DNA of 64,000 bases from JABSOG01 sp041583135. GTDB taxonomy: Bacteria > Pseudomonadota > Gammaproteobacteria > Enterobacterales > Alteromonadaceae. The DNA is taken from the NCBI GenBank assembly GCA_041583135.1, contig JBFHGJ010000013.1:1-64000 (forward strand), written 5' to 3'. The position numbers were made by a program, and so were the translations under genes. The notes beneath the pieces are model-generated. The model was not told the DNA's origin. It was given only the letters and a program-made list of their open reading frames with translations, and did no database searches. Positions 35,857 to 44,450 of this stretch are shown here, one piece after another; position 1 is the first letter of the stretch, and each line of letters opens with the position of its first letter.

Positions 35857-36377
35857 TTTATTACCAGTTTCGTTAAATATTGTTTAGTTTCGGATTACCC
35901 CTTAAACCAGCCCGACTGCTACCGGTCCAAATTGAGTACCCACCACCTTATTATGCCTATGCACAGTAAGTTACTATGGCTCAAGATTTGAGCAAATGCA
36001 TAATTGTGTGCCGGAAATATCCGACTTTCCTGTGTTACTGTCGTCCTTTGCTTCCTGACGCTAATCCTTTTGGGTGTTACTCTTGCTGCTGTTAACCGAT
36101 ACGCAAAAAGAGCGACTTCTTATAACTCAAAAGAGTGATATATCATCAGCCAAAAGCGTTATTTCTCAGGCGCTTGGAATTCTAAAAGTAAATTCGCAAA
36201 CCATGTTGACTTGGATCAAGTTTTACCGAGTCACCGCTTAGCGCCGCAAACAATGGCAGTATTACGCACGGCGCATTATACTGATTAAAAAGGACTTTTA
36301 AATACATGTTTACGGAAAAAGCCGCTAAATTTACATTAAAAATACTATTGGCTTCGGGCGATTGTTTATTAAAAACG
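35857..36377 (-). promoter_or_regulatory. ccoN upstream region with FNR box (36206-36219) and -10 (36179-36184)
   Basis: TTGACTTGGATCAA at 36206-36219 matches the FNR consensus TTGAT-N4-ATCAA with one mismatch. On the minus strand TAGAAT (36179-36184) lies 31 bp downstream centre to centre, which puts the box near -41, the class II activation position. Transcription would start near 36172 and give a leader of about 315 nt. Within it are GCTCAA/TTGAGC (35979-35993) and an ACTC/GAGT stem near 36128. No gene is seen in this stretch. Confidence 0.75.
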
Positions 36378-36680
36378 CTATTTTAGTTTTTTAAATAACA
36401 ATAGGTAGTAACACATCTTAAAATCAGCCAACAATGACCAAAATGGGTAGTCGAATGTCGCCGGCTTGTTACGCTCGATAAACGCATGAGATACCCAAGC
36501 AAAGCCATAGCCGCACAGCGGTAAAAATAACCAAAACACCCAGCTCTCAGTAAAACCTAGAACAATCAGGGGAATAAGTCCAATGGTGCCTGTCAAATGC
36601 ATGTATTGTGTCAACGGATGGGCGTGCTGCTCAAGGTAATGGGGCCAGAACTCATCGAATGTGTTAAATTTTGGGGTCAT
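36378..36680 (-). CDS. DUF962/Mpo1-like small membrane protein
   Basis: 100-residue membrane protein: FDEFWPHYLEQHAHPLTQYM is the DUF962 (YGL010w/Mpo1-like) opening with its conserved His residues. Two or three hydrophobic segments follow (IGLIPLIVLGF, WVFWLFLPLCGYGFAWVSHA), then FIERNKPATFDYPFWSLLAD. The yeast homologue is an iron-dependent dioxygenase acting on 2-hydroxy fatty acids; the activity of the short bacterial form is not established. It stands alone between the cco and his operons. Confidence 0.88.
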   Translation of the reverse strand: MTPKFNTFDEFWPHYLEQHAHPLTQYMHLTGTIGLIPLIVLGFTESWVFWLFLPLCGYGFAWVSHAFIERNKPATFDYPFWSLLADFKMCYYLLLFKKLK

Positions 36681-37051
36681 ATCTTGGCCCTTTATGGATT
36701 AGTTTAACTAATGAATAGCATCAACAGAAGTAATGCCGTTTTTACCTTCTAACATTTCCGCTTAGCCCGCATATAGGCTAAGTCAAGTTATCTTAAGCGT
36801 GCCATAGTTTTCAACGGAAATAGTCTCGACTCATCGACGGCAACGCTTCACCCATTCAATTGTGCCAGAGCCTGAGCCTGTGGCAAACAACATTAGCATA
36901 GTGTAATAACTTATACCTAAAAAAACCGTTGCATTTCGCCGCTATTCGTTTTAAGTTAGAAAAGTCGTCAGAAATTGACGCAAATTGTTACAACTGGTCT
37001 GACAATATCAGGCACACAAATTTAAAGTAAATCACACAGGTAAAGGCAACA
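36681..37051 (+). promoter_or_regulatory. Spacer upstream of the his operon
   Basis: No gene is seen. It must contain the his promoter. TTGACG (36975-36980) is a possible -35, inside a CGTCA/TGACG inverted repeat (36966-36980), but no well-spaced -10 is convincing. The remainder is AT-rich without clear structure. Confidence 0.35.
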
Positions 37052-37105
37052 ATGTCATTTAAACTTACAACTTTCTCTTTTCATCACCATCATCACCAGA
37101 GATAG
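37052..37105 (+). CDS. hisL: HisL, histidine operon leader peptide
   Basis: 17-codon leader, MSFKLTTFSFHHHHHQR, with five consecutive His codons (CAT/CAC at 37082-37096). It precedes alternative hairpins and the attenuator terminator. When histidyl-tRNA is short, the ribosome stalls on these codons and favours the antiterminator. The stop TAG lies inside the first alternative stem. A TAAAGG Shine-Dalgarno-like stretch precedes the ATG. Confidence 0.95.
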   Translation: MSFKLTTFSFHHHHHQR

Positions 37106-37205
37106 CCTGTAGGTTTATTTCCTGGAGGCTATTGCATTGGCAACTCCTCCAGGTGGTAAAGAATTTTGCATTAAAGCCCCGGAGGAAAACCTCCGGGGCT
37201 TTTTT
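37103..37205 (+). terminator. his attenuator with alternative stems and terminator
   Basis: TAGCCT (37103-37108) can pair with AGGCTA (37126-37131). Alternatively CCTGGAGG (37121-37128) pairs with CCTCCAGG (37146-37153). The terminator stem AAGCCCCGGAGG (37174-37185) with CCTCCGGGGCTT (37190-37201) has an AAAA loop and a T-run. The shared GGAGG/CCTCC cores make the stems mutually exclusive, as attenuation requires. Confidence 0.92.
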
Positions 37206-37224
37206 CGTTAATGGAGCATAGAAA

Positions 37225-38127
37225 ATGATTGATAACAACAGATTACGAATCGCAATGCAAAAATCAGGACGGCTAAGCAATGAGACCCAAAAGCTGCTCA
37301 AAAGCTGCGGCCTGAAGATCAACCTGCGTGAACAAAGGCTGATAGCTCACGTTGAGAATATGGATATCGACATCTTAAGAGTAAGAGATGACGATATTCC
37401 CGGCCTCATCATGGACGGTGTTTGTGACCTGGGTATCGTCGGTGAAAACGTGCTTGACGAGCTTAGACTCGAACGTGAAGCAACCGGCAAACAGCCCAGT
37501 GACTATGAAGTATTGAAAAAGCTGGATTTTGGCCAATGCCGTTTATCTATCGCAGTATTCCAAGAGCAAGACTACCAAGGCATTGCAGACTTGGCCGGTA
37601 AACGCATCGCCACCACCTATCCTTTACTGCTGACACGTTACCTCAAAGAGCAAGGGATCGATGCCAAGGTCGTGACATTGAAAGGCTCGGTTGAAGTTGC
37701 CCCTCGCGCCGGACTTGCCGATGCCATATGCGACTTGGTTTCCACCGGTGCAACATTGGAAGCCAACGGACTTAAAGAAGTACAAGTCATCTACCGCTCT
37801 ACCGCCGTGCTGATCCGTAAAAAGGCGCTAAGTGAACCGAGTAAGAACACCATCATCAACACCCTGATGCCTCGTATCAACGGCATGATGCAAGCCAAAG
37901 AAAGCAAATACATCATGCTGCACGCGCCAAAGGCGACGCTTGAAGAAGTGATTGAGCTACTGCCGGGTAAAGAAAACCCAACCATTTTGCCGTTGGCGCA
38001 AAACCAAGAAGTGGTCGCAGTGCACATGGTCAGCAGTGAAACCCTGTTCTGGGAAACCATGGAGCAACTTAAAGCCCTTGGTGCCAGCTCTATCTTAGTC
38101 TTGCCGATTGAAAAGATGATGGAATAA
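37225..38127 (+). CDS. hisG: HisG, ATP phosphoribosyltransferase (long form)
   Basis: 300-residue cytoplasmic enzyme for the first step of histidine synthesis (ATP + PRPP). The length and the C-terminal ACT-like regulatory domain (about 225-300, KYIMLHAPKATLEEVIELLP) mark the long, HisZ-independent form. The catalytic part has MQKSGRLSNETQKLLKSCGL, DGVCDLGIVGENVLDE, ATTYPLLLTRYL and CDLVSTGATLEANGL (PRPP loop). GGAG precedes the ATG. First structural gene after the attenuator. Confidence 0.98.
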   Translation: MIDNNRLRIAMQKSGRLSNETQKLLKSCGLKINLREQRLIAHVENMDIDILRVRDDDIPGLIMDGVCDLGIVGENVLDELRLEREATGKQPSDYEVLKKLDFGQCRLSIAVFQEQDYQGIADLAGKRIATTYPLLLTRYLKEQGIDAKVVTLKGSVEVAPRAGLADAICDLVSTGATLEANGLKEVQVIYRSTAVLIRKKALSEPSKNTIINTLMPRINGMMQAKESKYIMLHAPKATLEEVIELLPGKENPTILPLAQNQEVVAVHMVSSETLFWETMEQLKALGASSILVLPIEKMME

Positions 38128-38132
38128 CACAC

Positions 38133-39443
38133 ATGAGCACAGCAAAAACCTACAAATGGCAAGACTTGAGCGCTTCTTCACAAGCACAAGTGCTCAGCCG
38201 CCCGGTATATAGCGTCGATGATGCGCTTAAAACCACAGTGACCGCCATACTTGACGAGGTCAAACAAAATGGCGACAGCGCGCTTATAGCGTACGCCAAA
38301 CAGTTCGACAACGCCGAGCTTAACCGCCTAAGTCTCAATAAAGCCGCACTTGCACGGCTATCGGCCGAGCTGCCACAAAAGGTGAAAGCCGCCATTGATT
38401 GCGCCTATCGGCAGATTAGCCGCTTTCATCAGGCACAAGCCGTTGCTGATATTCGCCTAGAGACCGCACCGGGCGTCAATTGCCAAATGAAAACCCGAGC
38501 CATCGGCAAAATCGGCTTATACATTCCCGGCGGTACAGCACCTTTACCTTCAACCGTATTGATGCTGGGCATTCCCTCGCAAATTGCCGGTAACGCGGTT
38601 CGCGTGCTGTGTACTCCGCCAAACAGTGAAGGGAAAATTCATCCGGCAATTGCCTACGCAGCCTTAACCTGTGGCATAGAGGAAGTCATATTGGCCGGTG
38701 GCGCACAAGCCATAGGCGCCATGGCTTATGGCACGAAAACCGTTGCTAAGGTCGATAAAATCTTCGGTCCCGGTAACGCCTTTGTCACCATGGCCAAACA
38801 GCTGGTCAGCAACGCCAACCCGGCAACCGCCATAGATATGCCCGCAGGCCCATCGGAAGTGATGGTCATTGCCGATGCCAATGCCAATGCCGAATTCATC
38901 GCCGCTGACTTACTATCGCAGGCTGAGCACGGCGCCGACTCACAAGTGCTGCTGCTGTGCAACAGCAGTGATAAAATTGCTCAGGTGAATGACGCCTTAG
39001 CGCGCCAACTGGCACAATTACCAAGACAAGCAATCGCCGCCAAAGCCCTTGAAAACAGCGCCCTAATACAGACCACGTCTGTTGCACAGTCAATAAAGAT
39101 AGCCAATGACTACGCCCCTGAGCACCTAATCATTCAGACCGACAGCGCAGATGAGGTGGTAGACAAAATCGTAAACGCCGCATCTATCTTTGTTGGCCCT
39201 TGGTCGCCGGAATCGGCGGGCGATTACGCCAGCGGCACCAATCACGTTTTACCAACCTATGGCTATGGTCGCGCCTTGAGCAGCCTCGGTCTTGCCGATT
39301 TTACCAAGCGTTACACCATACAGACCTTATCTCGCGCCGGTCTCGAAGGAATTGGCCAGGCCATTATCGATTTGGCTCAGGCAGAAGGCTTAGATGCCCA
39401 CGCCAACGCCGTTGCCGTTCGCTTACAGGAGACACAGCCATGA
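38133..39443 (+). CDS. hisD: HisD, histidinol dehydrogenase
   Basis: 436-residue zinc enzyme performing the last two oxidations, from histidinol to histidine with NAD. Motifs: GKIGLYIPGGTAPLPSTVLM, GPGNAFVTMAKQLV, MPAGPSEVMVIAD, LLSQAEHGADSQVLL, DYAPEHLIIQ and YASGTNHVLPTYGYGR. The N-terminal domain is somewhat divergent but full length. The stop overlaps hisC in ATGA. Confidence 0.98.
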   Translation: MSTAKTYKWQDLSASSQAQVLSRPVYSVDDALKTTVTAILDEVKQNGDSALIAYAKQFDNAELNRLSLNKAALARLSAELPQKVKAAIDCAYRQISRFHQAQAVADIRLETAPGVNCQMKTRAIGKIGLYIPGGTAPLPSTVLMLGIPSQIAGNAVRVLCTPPNSEGKIHPAIAYAALTCGIEEVILAGGAQAIGAMAYGTKTVAKVDKIFGPGNAFVTMAKQLVSNANPATAIDMPAGPSEVMVIADANANAEFIAADLLSQAEHGADSQVLLLCNSSDKIAQVNDALARQLAQLPRQAIAAKALENSALIQTTSVAQSIKIANDYAPEHLIIQTDSADEVVDKIVNAASIFVGPWSPESAGDYASGTNHVLPTYGYGRALSSLGLADFTKRYTIQTLSRAGLEGIGQAIIDLAQAEGLDAHANAVAVRLQETQP

Positions 39444-40513
39444 GCTTAATTGACACCATTACGCCCAAGTATATTAAAGACTTGGTGCCTTATTCATCGG
39501 CCAAGCGCGAACTGTTCAACCAAGAGGTGGCCAGCAACGCATTGTGGCTCAACGCCAATGAAAGCCCTTATGACTTGGGCGAGAACCGTTTTAACCGTTA
39601 CCCGGATTTTCAGTCGGACAATCTCATTGAAGCGTACGCCACCTATGCTGGCGTCAGCGCCGAACAGGTTTTAGCCAGCAGAGGCGCCGACGAAGCCATT
39701 GAACTGTTGGTGCGCACCTTTTGCTTGCCCGGCGAAGATTCAATCGTAATAAACCCGCCAACTTATGGCATGTATAAAATTTGCGCCGATACTTTTAACG
39801 TCAATACCATTAAGGTTGAGCTAAACAGTGACTACCAGCTTGATGTCGATGCCATCATCGCGCAAAAGCAAAGTGCCCAAGTGAAACTGGTGTTCATCTG
39901 CTCGCCTAACAACCCAACCGGCGGGCTAATGGCCAGAGACTCGATAATCGCAGTGCTTGAAGCCTATAAAAACAGTGCCTTGGTTGTGCTTGATGAAGCC
40001 TATATAGAGTTTTGCCCTGAAGGCACCGTGACCGATTTGTTGTCACAGTACGAAAACCTTGTTGTGCTGCGAACCCTATCCAAAGCCTTTGCCCTTGCCG
40101 GAATTCGCTGTGGTTTTACTCTAGCAAGCAAAGCCATCATCGATATGATGAAAAAGGTGATCGCGCCCTACCCTATTCCTGCGCCAGTAGAACAGTTAGC
40201 GGTCAATGCGTTGAGCAAACAAGGCATTGATAATATGCGTTCGCAAGTAGCCACCCTTAACGAGCAAAAACAAGCGTTGACCGACGCCCTTGAAACAATT
40301 GATTGTGTAGAGCGACAACTTAGCAGTGACACCAACTTTGTTTTGGCTAAGCTTAAAGGCAAAACCCAAGTGTTAGAAACGATGAAAGCCAACGGCATTT
40401 ACTTACGCGACCAATCTGCCCAACCGGGGCTTGAAGACAACATTCGAATTACCATCGGCACCGCTGAACAAATGGCGGCAGTATTAGACATATTAAAGGG
40501 GCAAAGCGCATGA
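39440..40513 (+). CDS. hisC: HisC, histidinol-phosphate aminotransferase
   Basis: 357-residue PLP enzyme (fold type I), converting imidazole acetol phosphate to histidinol phosphate with glutamate. Motifs: LWLNANESPYDLGENRFNRY, SRGADEAIELLVRTF, CSPNNPTGG, VLDEAYIEF and LRTLSKAFALAGIRCG, with the PLP Lys in SKAFALAG. The frame is open back to 39200 inside hisD, but ATG 39440, overlapping the hisD stop, starts the conserved sequence and gives the family length. The stop overlaps hisB (ATGA). Confidence 0.97.
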   Translation: MSLIDTITPKYIKDLVPYSSAKRELFNQEVASNALWLNANESPYDLGENRFNRYPDFQSDNLIEAYATYAGVSAEQVLASRGADEAIELLVRTFCLPGEDSIVINPPTYGMYKICADTFNVNTIKVELNSDYQLDVDAIIAQKQSAQVKLVFICSPNNPTGGLMARDSIIAVLEAYKNSALVVLDEAYIEFCPEGTVTDLLSQYENLVVLRTLSKAFALAGIRCGFTLASKAIIDMMKKVIAPYPIPAPVEQLAVNALSKQGIDNMRSQVATLNEQKQALTDALETIDCVERQLSSDTNFVLAKLKGKTQVLETMKANGIYLRDQSAQPGLEDNIRITIGTAEQMAAVLDILKGQSA

Positions 40514-41580
40514 GCCAATCCGCCATCTTATTTATCGACCGCGACGGCACCTTAGTAGAAGAGCCGCCAATCGACAAACAGCTCGACAGCTTGGAGAAGC
40601 TGGTGTTTGAACCCATGGTCATTCCGGTATTAACCGCATTGCAAAACGCAGGTTACCAACTGGTGATGGTGTCAAATCAAGACGGCTTAGGCACAGATTC
40701 GTTCCCGCAGGCCGATTTTGACCTGCCTCACGATAAAATGATGCAACTGTTTAGCTCTCAGGGCGTCAATTTTGCAGACGTGCTGATCTGCCCGCACTTT
40801 GATGCCGACAACTGCTCATGCCGCAAACCCAAATTGGGCTTGGTCAAAGACTATCTGCAACAAGGTAAAGTGGACTTTAAAAACAGCTTTGTTATCGGCG
40901 ACCGACAAACCGACATTGATCTGGCGCAAAACATGGGTATTGAAGGTATACGCTATGACAGAGAAACCCTTAACTGGCCTGCCATCGCCAAACAGCTGCT
41001 TGGCAACAACAGACAGGCAACAGTGAGCCGTAACACCTCAGAAACCCAAATCTCGGTCACCATCGATTTAGACGACAACAAAAAGTCGGATATCGACACC
41101 GGCATCGGCTTTTTTGACCACATGCTCGACCAAATTGCCACCCACGGCGGCTTTTATATGAACTGTAAAGTCTCTGGCGACTTGCACATTGACGACCACC
41201 ACAGCGTTGAAGACACCGCCCTTGCGTTAGGCCAAGCCCTTAAGCAAGCCTTGGGTAACAAACGTGGCATCAACCGCTTTGGTTTTGTCTTACCCATGGA
41301 TGAGTGTCGCGCCGAATGTACGTTAGACTTATCTGGCCGCGCCTATTTGGTGTTTGATGCCGATTTACCACTGATGCAATTGGGCACGATGAACACCGAA
41401 ATGGTGCCGCACTTTTTCCGCTCCCTAAGCGATGCCCTTGCCTGCACCTTACACCTTAAAACCGAAGGCGATAACACCCATCACAAGGTTGAAAGCCTAT
41501 TCAAAGTGTTTGGCCGCGCGCTACGACAAGCAGTAAAAATTGAAGGTAACGACCTGCCAAGCTCAAAGGGGGTGTTGTAA
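40510..41580 (+). CDS. hisB: HisB, bifunctional histidinol-phosphatase / imidazoleglycerol-phosphate dehydratase
   Basis: 356-residue two-domain enzyme. The N-terminal HAD phosphatase (about 1-165) has FIDRDGTLVEEPPID, VSNQDGLGTDSFP and the zinc loop CPHFDADNCSCRKPK. The C-terminal dehydratase (about 168-356) has DTGIGFFDHMLDQIATHGGF, DDHHSVEDTALALGQALKQA and DLSGRAYLVFDADL. The fused form is typical of enteric and related Gammaproteobacteria. The hisH ATG begins immediately after its stop. Confidence 0.98.
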   Translation: MSQSAILFIDRDGTLVEEPPIDKQLDSLEKLVFEPMVIPVLTALQNAGYQLVMVSNQDGLGTDSFPQADFDLPHDKMMQLFSSQGVNFADVLICPHFDADNCSCRKPKLGLVKDYLQQGKVDFKNSFVIGDRQTDIDLAQNMGIEGIRYDRETLNWPAIAKQLLGNNRQATVSRNTSETQISVTIDLDDNKKSDIDTGIGFFDHMLDQIATHGGFYMNCKVSGDLHIDDHHSVEDTALALGQALKQALGNKRGINRFGFVLPMDECRAECTLDLSGRAYLVFDADLPLMQLGTMNTEMVPHFFRSLSDALACTLHLKTEGDNTHHKVESLFKVFGRALRQAVKIEGNDLPSSKGVL

Positions 41581-42225
41581 ATGAACGTGATAGTCGATAC
41601 CGGCTGCGCCAACCTCACCTCACTTAAGTTTGCAATTGAACGCTTAGGCGCTGCCATCACCATTAGCGCCGACAAAAGCGTGATCAATAGCGCCGATAGA
41701 GTGTTATTGCCCGGCGTAGGCACAGCCAAACACGCGATGCAAAACTTAAATGCGCTCGATTTGGTCACCACCATCAAAGCCCTAGAACAGCCGGTGCTCG
41801 GCATTTGTTTGGGTATGCAGTTGATGTGTAATTCGTCAAAAGAAGGTGTTGACGGTGAAGTAGTTGATTGCCTTGGCATTATTCCAACAGACATCATTAC
41901 CTTGTGCCAAGATAAAGCCAACCCACTGCGCACGCCGCACATGGGCTGGAATACCTTAGCAACAGTATCAAGCCACCCATTATTTAACGGCATAAAGCCA
42001 GAGGACTATTTTTACTATGTGCATAGCTTTGGCGCGCCGGTAAGTGAATACACCTTAGCAAGTTGCCATTACGGCGCTTATGTAGACCCAGCCAAAGGCG
42101 GTGAAGGCGTTAATTTCTCCGCGGCCCTTGGCAACAAGAACTTTTGCGGCGTGCAATTTCACCCAGAGCGCTCAGGCAAAATCGGCGCCAAGCTACTGAA
42201 TAACTTTTTGGAGATAAAGCCATGA
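41581..42225 (+). CDS. hisH: HisH, imidazole glycerol phosphate synthase glutaminase subunit
   Basis: 214-residue class I glutamine amidotransferase that feeds ammonia to HisF. The nucleophile Cys is in VLGICLGMQLM (near residue 79), and the His/Glu pair is in GVQFHPERSGKIGAKLLNNF. The N-terminus MNVIVDTGCANLTSLKFAIE and VLLPGVGTAKHAM are typical. It overlaps hisA by 4 bp. Confidence 0.98.
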   Translation: MNVIVDTGCANLTSLKFAIERLGAAITISADKSVINSADRVLLPGVGTAKHAMQNLNALDLVTTIKALEQPVLGICLGMQLMCNSSKEGVDGEVVDCLGIIPTDIITLCQDKANPLRTPHMGWNTLATVSSHPLFNGIKPEDYFYYVHSFGAPVSEYTLASCHYGAYVDPAKGGEGVNFSAALGNKNFCGVQFHPERSGKIGAKLLNNFLEIKP

Positions 42226-42965
42226 TCATTCCAGCGATAGACTTAATTGGCGGGCAAACCGTCAGGCTCTTTCAGGGCGATTATGGCAAGCAAACCAGCT
42301 ATAGCAAAACGCCGCTGGAGATCAAAGCCAGCTACTTTGACCAAGGTGCGCAAATTCTTCACTTGGTAGATTTAGACGGTGCCAAAGATGCCTCAAAACG
42401 TCAGCTCGAACTTTTAAAAAGCCTGATCGACCAAGACAATGGCAACATGCTGATCCAGGTTGGCGGCGGCGTACGCAGCAAACAAGATGTTGAAAACCTG
42501 CTCGCCATCGGTGCCGACCGCGTGGTTATTGGTTCATTGGCAATTAAAGAGCCAGAAACCGTAAAGGGCTGGATTGAAACCTTTGGCAACGACAAAATCG
42601 TGTTGGCGCTGGATATCAATATCGATAGCGACGGCAATAAAAACCTGCCCACCCATGGCTGGATAGAATCAAGCGGCGTCACCTTAGAAAGCCTGCTGGC
42701 ACAATATCAAGACGTGCAGGTAAAACACGTTCTTTGCACTGACATTAGCAAAGATGGCACCTTATCAGGCTCAAACGTCGCGCTATATCAAGAATTGGTT
42801 ACTGCCTACCCTGAAATCGACTGGCAGGCATCTGGCGGTATTGGTTCACTTGATGATATCAGAGCGCTTAAACCCACCAAGGTTGCAGGCGTGATCTTAG
42901 GCAAAGCCCTGCTCGATGGTAAATTCACGCTTAAGGAGGCCATTCAATGCTGGCAAGACGCATAA
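42222..42965 (+). CDS. hisA: HisA, ProFAR isomerase
   Basis: 247-residue TIM-barrel isomerase acting on ProFAR to give PRFAR. Landmarks: MIIPAIDLIGGQTVRLFQGD (catalytic Asp8), LVDLDGAKDASKRQ, QVGGGVRSKQDVENLL, DISKDGTLSGSNVALY (second catalytic Asp) and ASGGIGSLDDI. The 3' end overlaps hisF by 19 bp. Confidence 0.98.
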   Translation: MIIPAIDLIGGQTVRLFQGDYGKQTSYSKTPLEIKASYFDQGAQILHLVDLDGAKDASKRQLELLKSLIDQDNGNMLIQVGGGVRSKQDVENLLAIGADRVVIGSLAIKEPETVKGWIETFGNDKIVLALDINIDSDGNKNLPTHGWIESSGVTLESLLAQYQDVQVKHVLCTDISKDGTLSGSNVALYQELVTAYPEIDWQASGGIGSLDDIRALKPTKVAGVILGKALLDGKFTLKEAIQCWQDA

Positions 42966-43720
42966 TTCCCTGTTTAGATGTTCGTGACGGCCAAGTAGTC
43001 AAAGGGGTGCAGTTTCGCAATCACGAGATCATCGGTGACATCGTACCGCTGGCGGCCAAATATGCCGAACAAGGCGCTGATGAATTGGTGTTTTACGACA
43101 TTACTGCCAGCTCAGATAATCGCGTGGTCGATAAGTCATGGGTGAGCCGTATTGCCGAGGTTATCGACATTCCATTTTGCGTTGCCGGTGGCATTAAAAA
43201 CGCCGAGCAGGCACAGCGCATTTTAGAAATGGGTGCCGATAAGATCTCAATCAACTCACCTGCGTTATCAGACCCAACACTTATCAGCCGCTTGGCCGAG
43301 CAGTTTGGTATTCAGTGTATAGTGGTCGGCATCGACAGCTACTTTTGCAAAGAGACCGGACAATACCAAGTTCACCAGTTTACCGGCGATGAAAAGACCG
43401 TACAAAAAACCCAATGGCAAACCTTTGACTGGATACAAGAGGTGCAAAAACGCGGCGCTGGCGAAATTGTGCTCAACTGCATGAACAAAGACGGCGTAAG
43501 AGATGGCTACGATATTGAACAGCTCAGTCAGGCCCGTGCAGTTTGCAGCGTGCCGTTAATTGCCTCTGGCGGCGCCGGTGAAATGCACCACTTTAAAGAT
43601 GTATTTGAACAGGCTGATGTCGATGGCGCACTGGCCGCCAGCGTGTTTCACAAAAACATCTTTGATGTGCCATCACTCAAACACTACTTAAACCAACAAA
43701 ACGTCGAGGTACGCCTGTGA
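42947..43720 (+). CDS. hisF: HisF, imidazole glycerol phosphate synthase cyclase subunit
   Basis: 257-residue TIM barrel that uses ammonia from HisH to form the imidazole ring. Motifs: RIIPCLDVRDGQVVKGVQF (catalytic Asp11), DELVFYDITAS, PFCVAGGIKN, LNCMNKDGVRDGYD (second catalytic Asp) and LIASGGAGEMHHFK. Its ATG lies in the hisA reading frame region, with AAGGAGG upstream inside hisA, so translation is coupled. The stop overlaps hisI in GTGA. Confidence 0.98.
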   Translation: MLARRIIPCLDVRDGQVVKGVQFRNHEIIGDIVPLAAKYAEQGADELVFYDITASSDNRVVDKSWVSRIAEVIDIPFCVAGGIKNAEQAQRILEMGADKISINSPALSDPTLISRLAEQFGIQCIVVGIDSYFCKETGQYQVHQFTGDEKTVQKTQWQTFDWIQEVQKRGAGEIVLNCMNKDGVRDGYDIEQLSQARAVCSVPLIASGGAGEMHHFKDVFEQADVDGALAASVFHKNIFDVPSLKHYLNQQNVEVRL

Positions 43721-44334
43721 ACGTCAACAAAAACAACTATACCGAGCTTGCCTGGGACAAAATGGACGGACTCATTCCAGTCGTGGTGCAGCACCAGTTT
43801 TCAGGCTTAGTCCTGATGCAAGGTTATATGAGCCAAGAGGCGATTGAGAAAACCTTTGATAGCGGTTTGGTCACCTTTTACAGCCGTTCAAAACAGCGGC
43901 TGTGGACCAAAGGTGAAGCGTCGGGCAATCACCTAAAACTCATCAGCCTCGCAGCCGATTGCGACAGCGACTGTCTAATTGCGATGGCAGAGCCTGTTGG
44001 CCCAACCTGCCACCTCGGCACCGATAGCTGCTGGGCAAACGATGCCAAATCGGATTTAAGCTTTATTGCCGAGCTAGAAGAAGTGATCAAATCTCGCAAA
44101 GGCCAAGACCCAACAACCAGCTACACCGCGTCGCTCTATGACAAAGGCATCAAGCGCATCGCCCAAAAGGTAGGTGAAGAAGGTGTTGAAACCGCCCTCG
44201 CTGCCGCCACCGGCGATATAGAAGAGTTAAAAAACGAATCCGCCGACCTACTCTACCACCTGCTGGTACTGCTCCAGTCCTGTGATTTAGAATTAAACGA
44301 CGTGATTAAGGTGCTTAAAAACAGGCATAAATAA
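43717..44334 (+). CDS. hisI: HisI(E), bifunctional phosphoribosyl-AMP cyclohydrolase / phosphoribosyl-ATP pyrophosphatase
   Basis: 205-residue two-domain enzyme. The cyclohydrolase part (1-110) has LVLMQGYMSQEAIEKTF, SRSKQRLWTKGEASGNHLKL, ADCDSDCLIAMAEPVGPTCH (zinc Cys) and the following Cys. The pyrophosphatase part (about 115-205) has YTASLYDKGIKRIAQKVGEE, then GVETALAAATGD and ESADLLYHLLVLL. The start is GTG 43717, overlapping the hisF stop. Last gene of the his operon; a structured repeat region follows within 42 bp. Confidence 0.97.
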   Translation: MNVNKNNYTELAWDKMDGLIPVVVQHQFSGLVLMQGYMSQEAIEKTFDSGLVTFYSRSKQRLWTKGEASGNHLKLISLAADCDSDCLIAMAEPVGPTCHLGTDSCWANDAKSDLSFIAELEEVIKSRKGQDPTTSYTASLYDKGIKRIAQKVGEEGVETALAAATGDIEELKNESADLLYHLLVLLQSCDLELNDVIKVLKNRHK

Positions 44335-44375
44335 AACCAAACCAGAACAAACCACCTATACCCACAACACTAAAC

Positions 44376-44436
44376 GGGGTCGGAGTGTTTGATATTGGTG
44401 AACGCTCGCGTTCCCGTTATCAAACACTCTGACCCC
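44376..44436. repeat. 61-bp hairpin element, copy 1
   Basis: The 19-bp left arm 44376-44394 (GGGGTCGGAGTGTTTGATA) pairs fully with the right arm 44418-44436, allowing one G-T wobble. Inside sits a second stem, GAACG-CTCG-CGTTC. It lies 42 bp after hisI. There is no T-run, so it is not a classical intrinsic terminator, though it could block or process the his mRNA 3' end. Confidence 0.9.
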
Positions 44437-44450
44437 ATCTACGAAGAGCC

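Noticed and set aside
37065..37322. Minus-strand 85-residue open frame over the his leader
   Set aside because: It lies opposite hisL, the attenuator and hisG, all of which are clearly functional on the plus strand.
39200..39439. 80-residue N-terminal extension of HisC
   Set aside because: The extension is hisD read in another frame. ATG 39440, overlapping the hisD stop, gives the family-typical start.
40953..41993. Long minus-strand open frames within hisB and hisH
   Set aside because: Codon-bias shadows opposite well-identified his genes; no plausible motifs.
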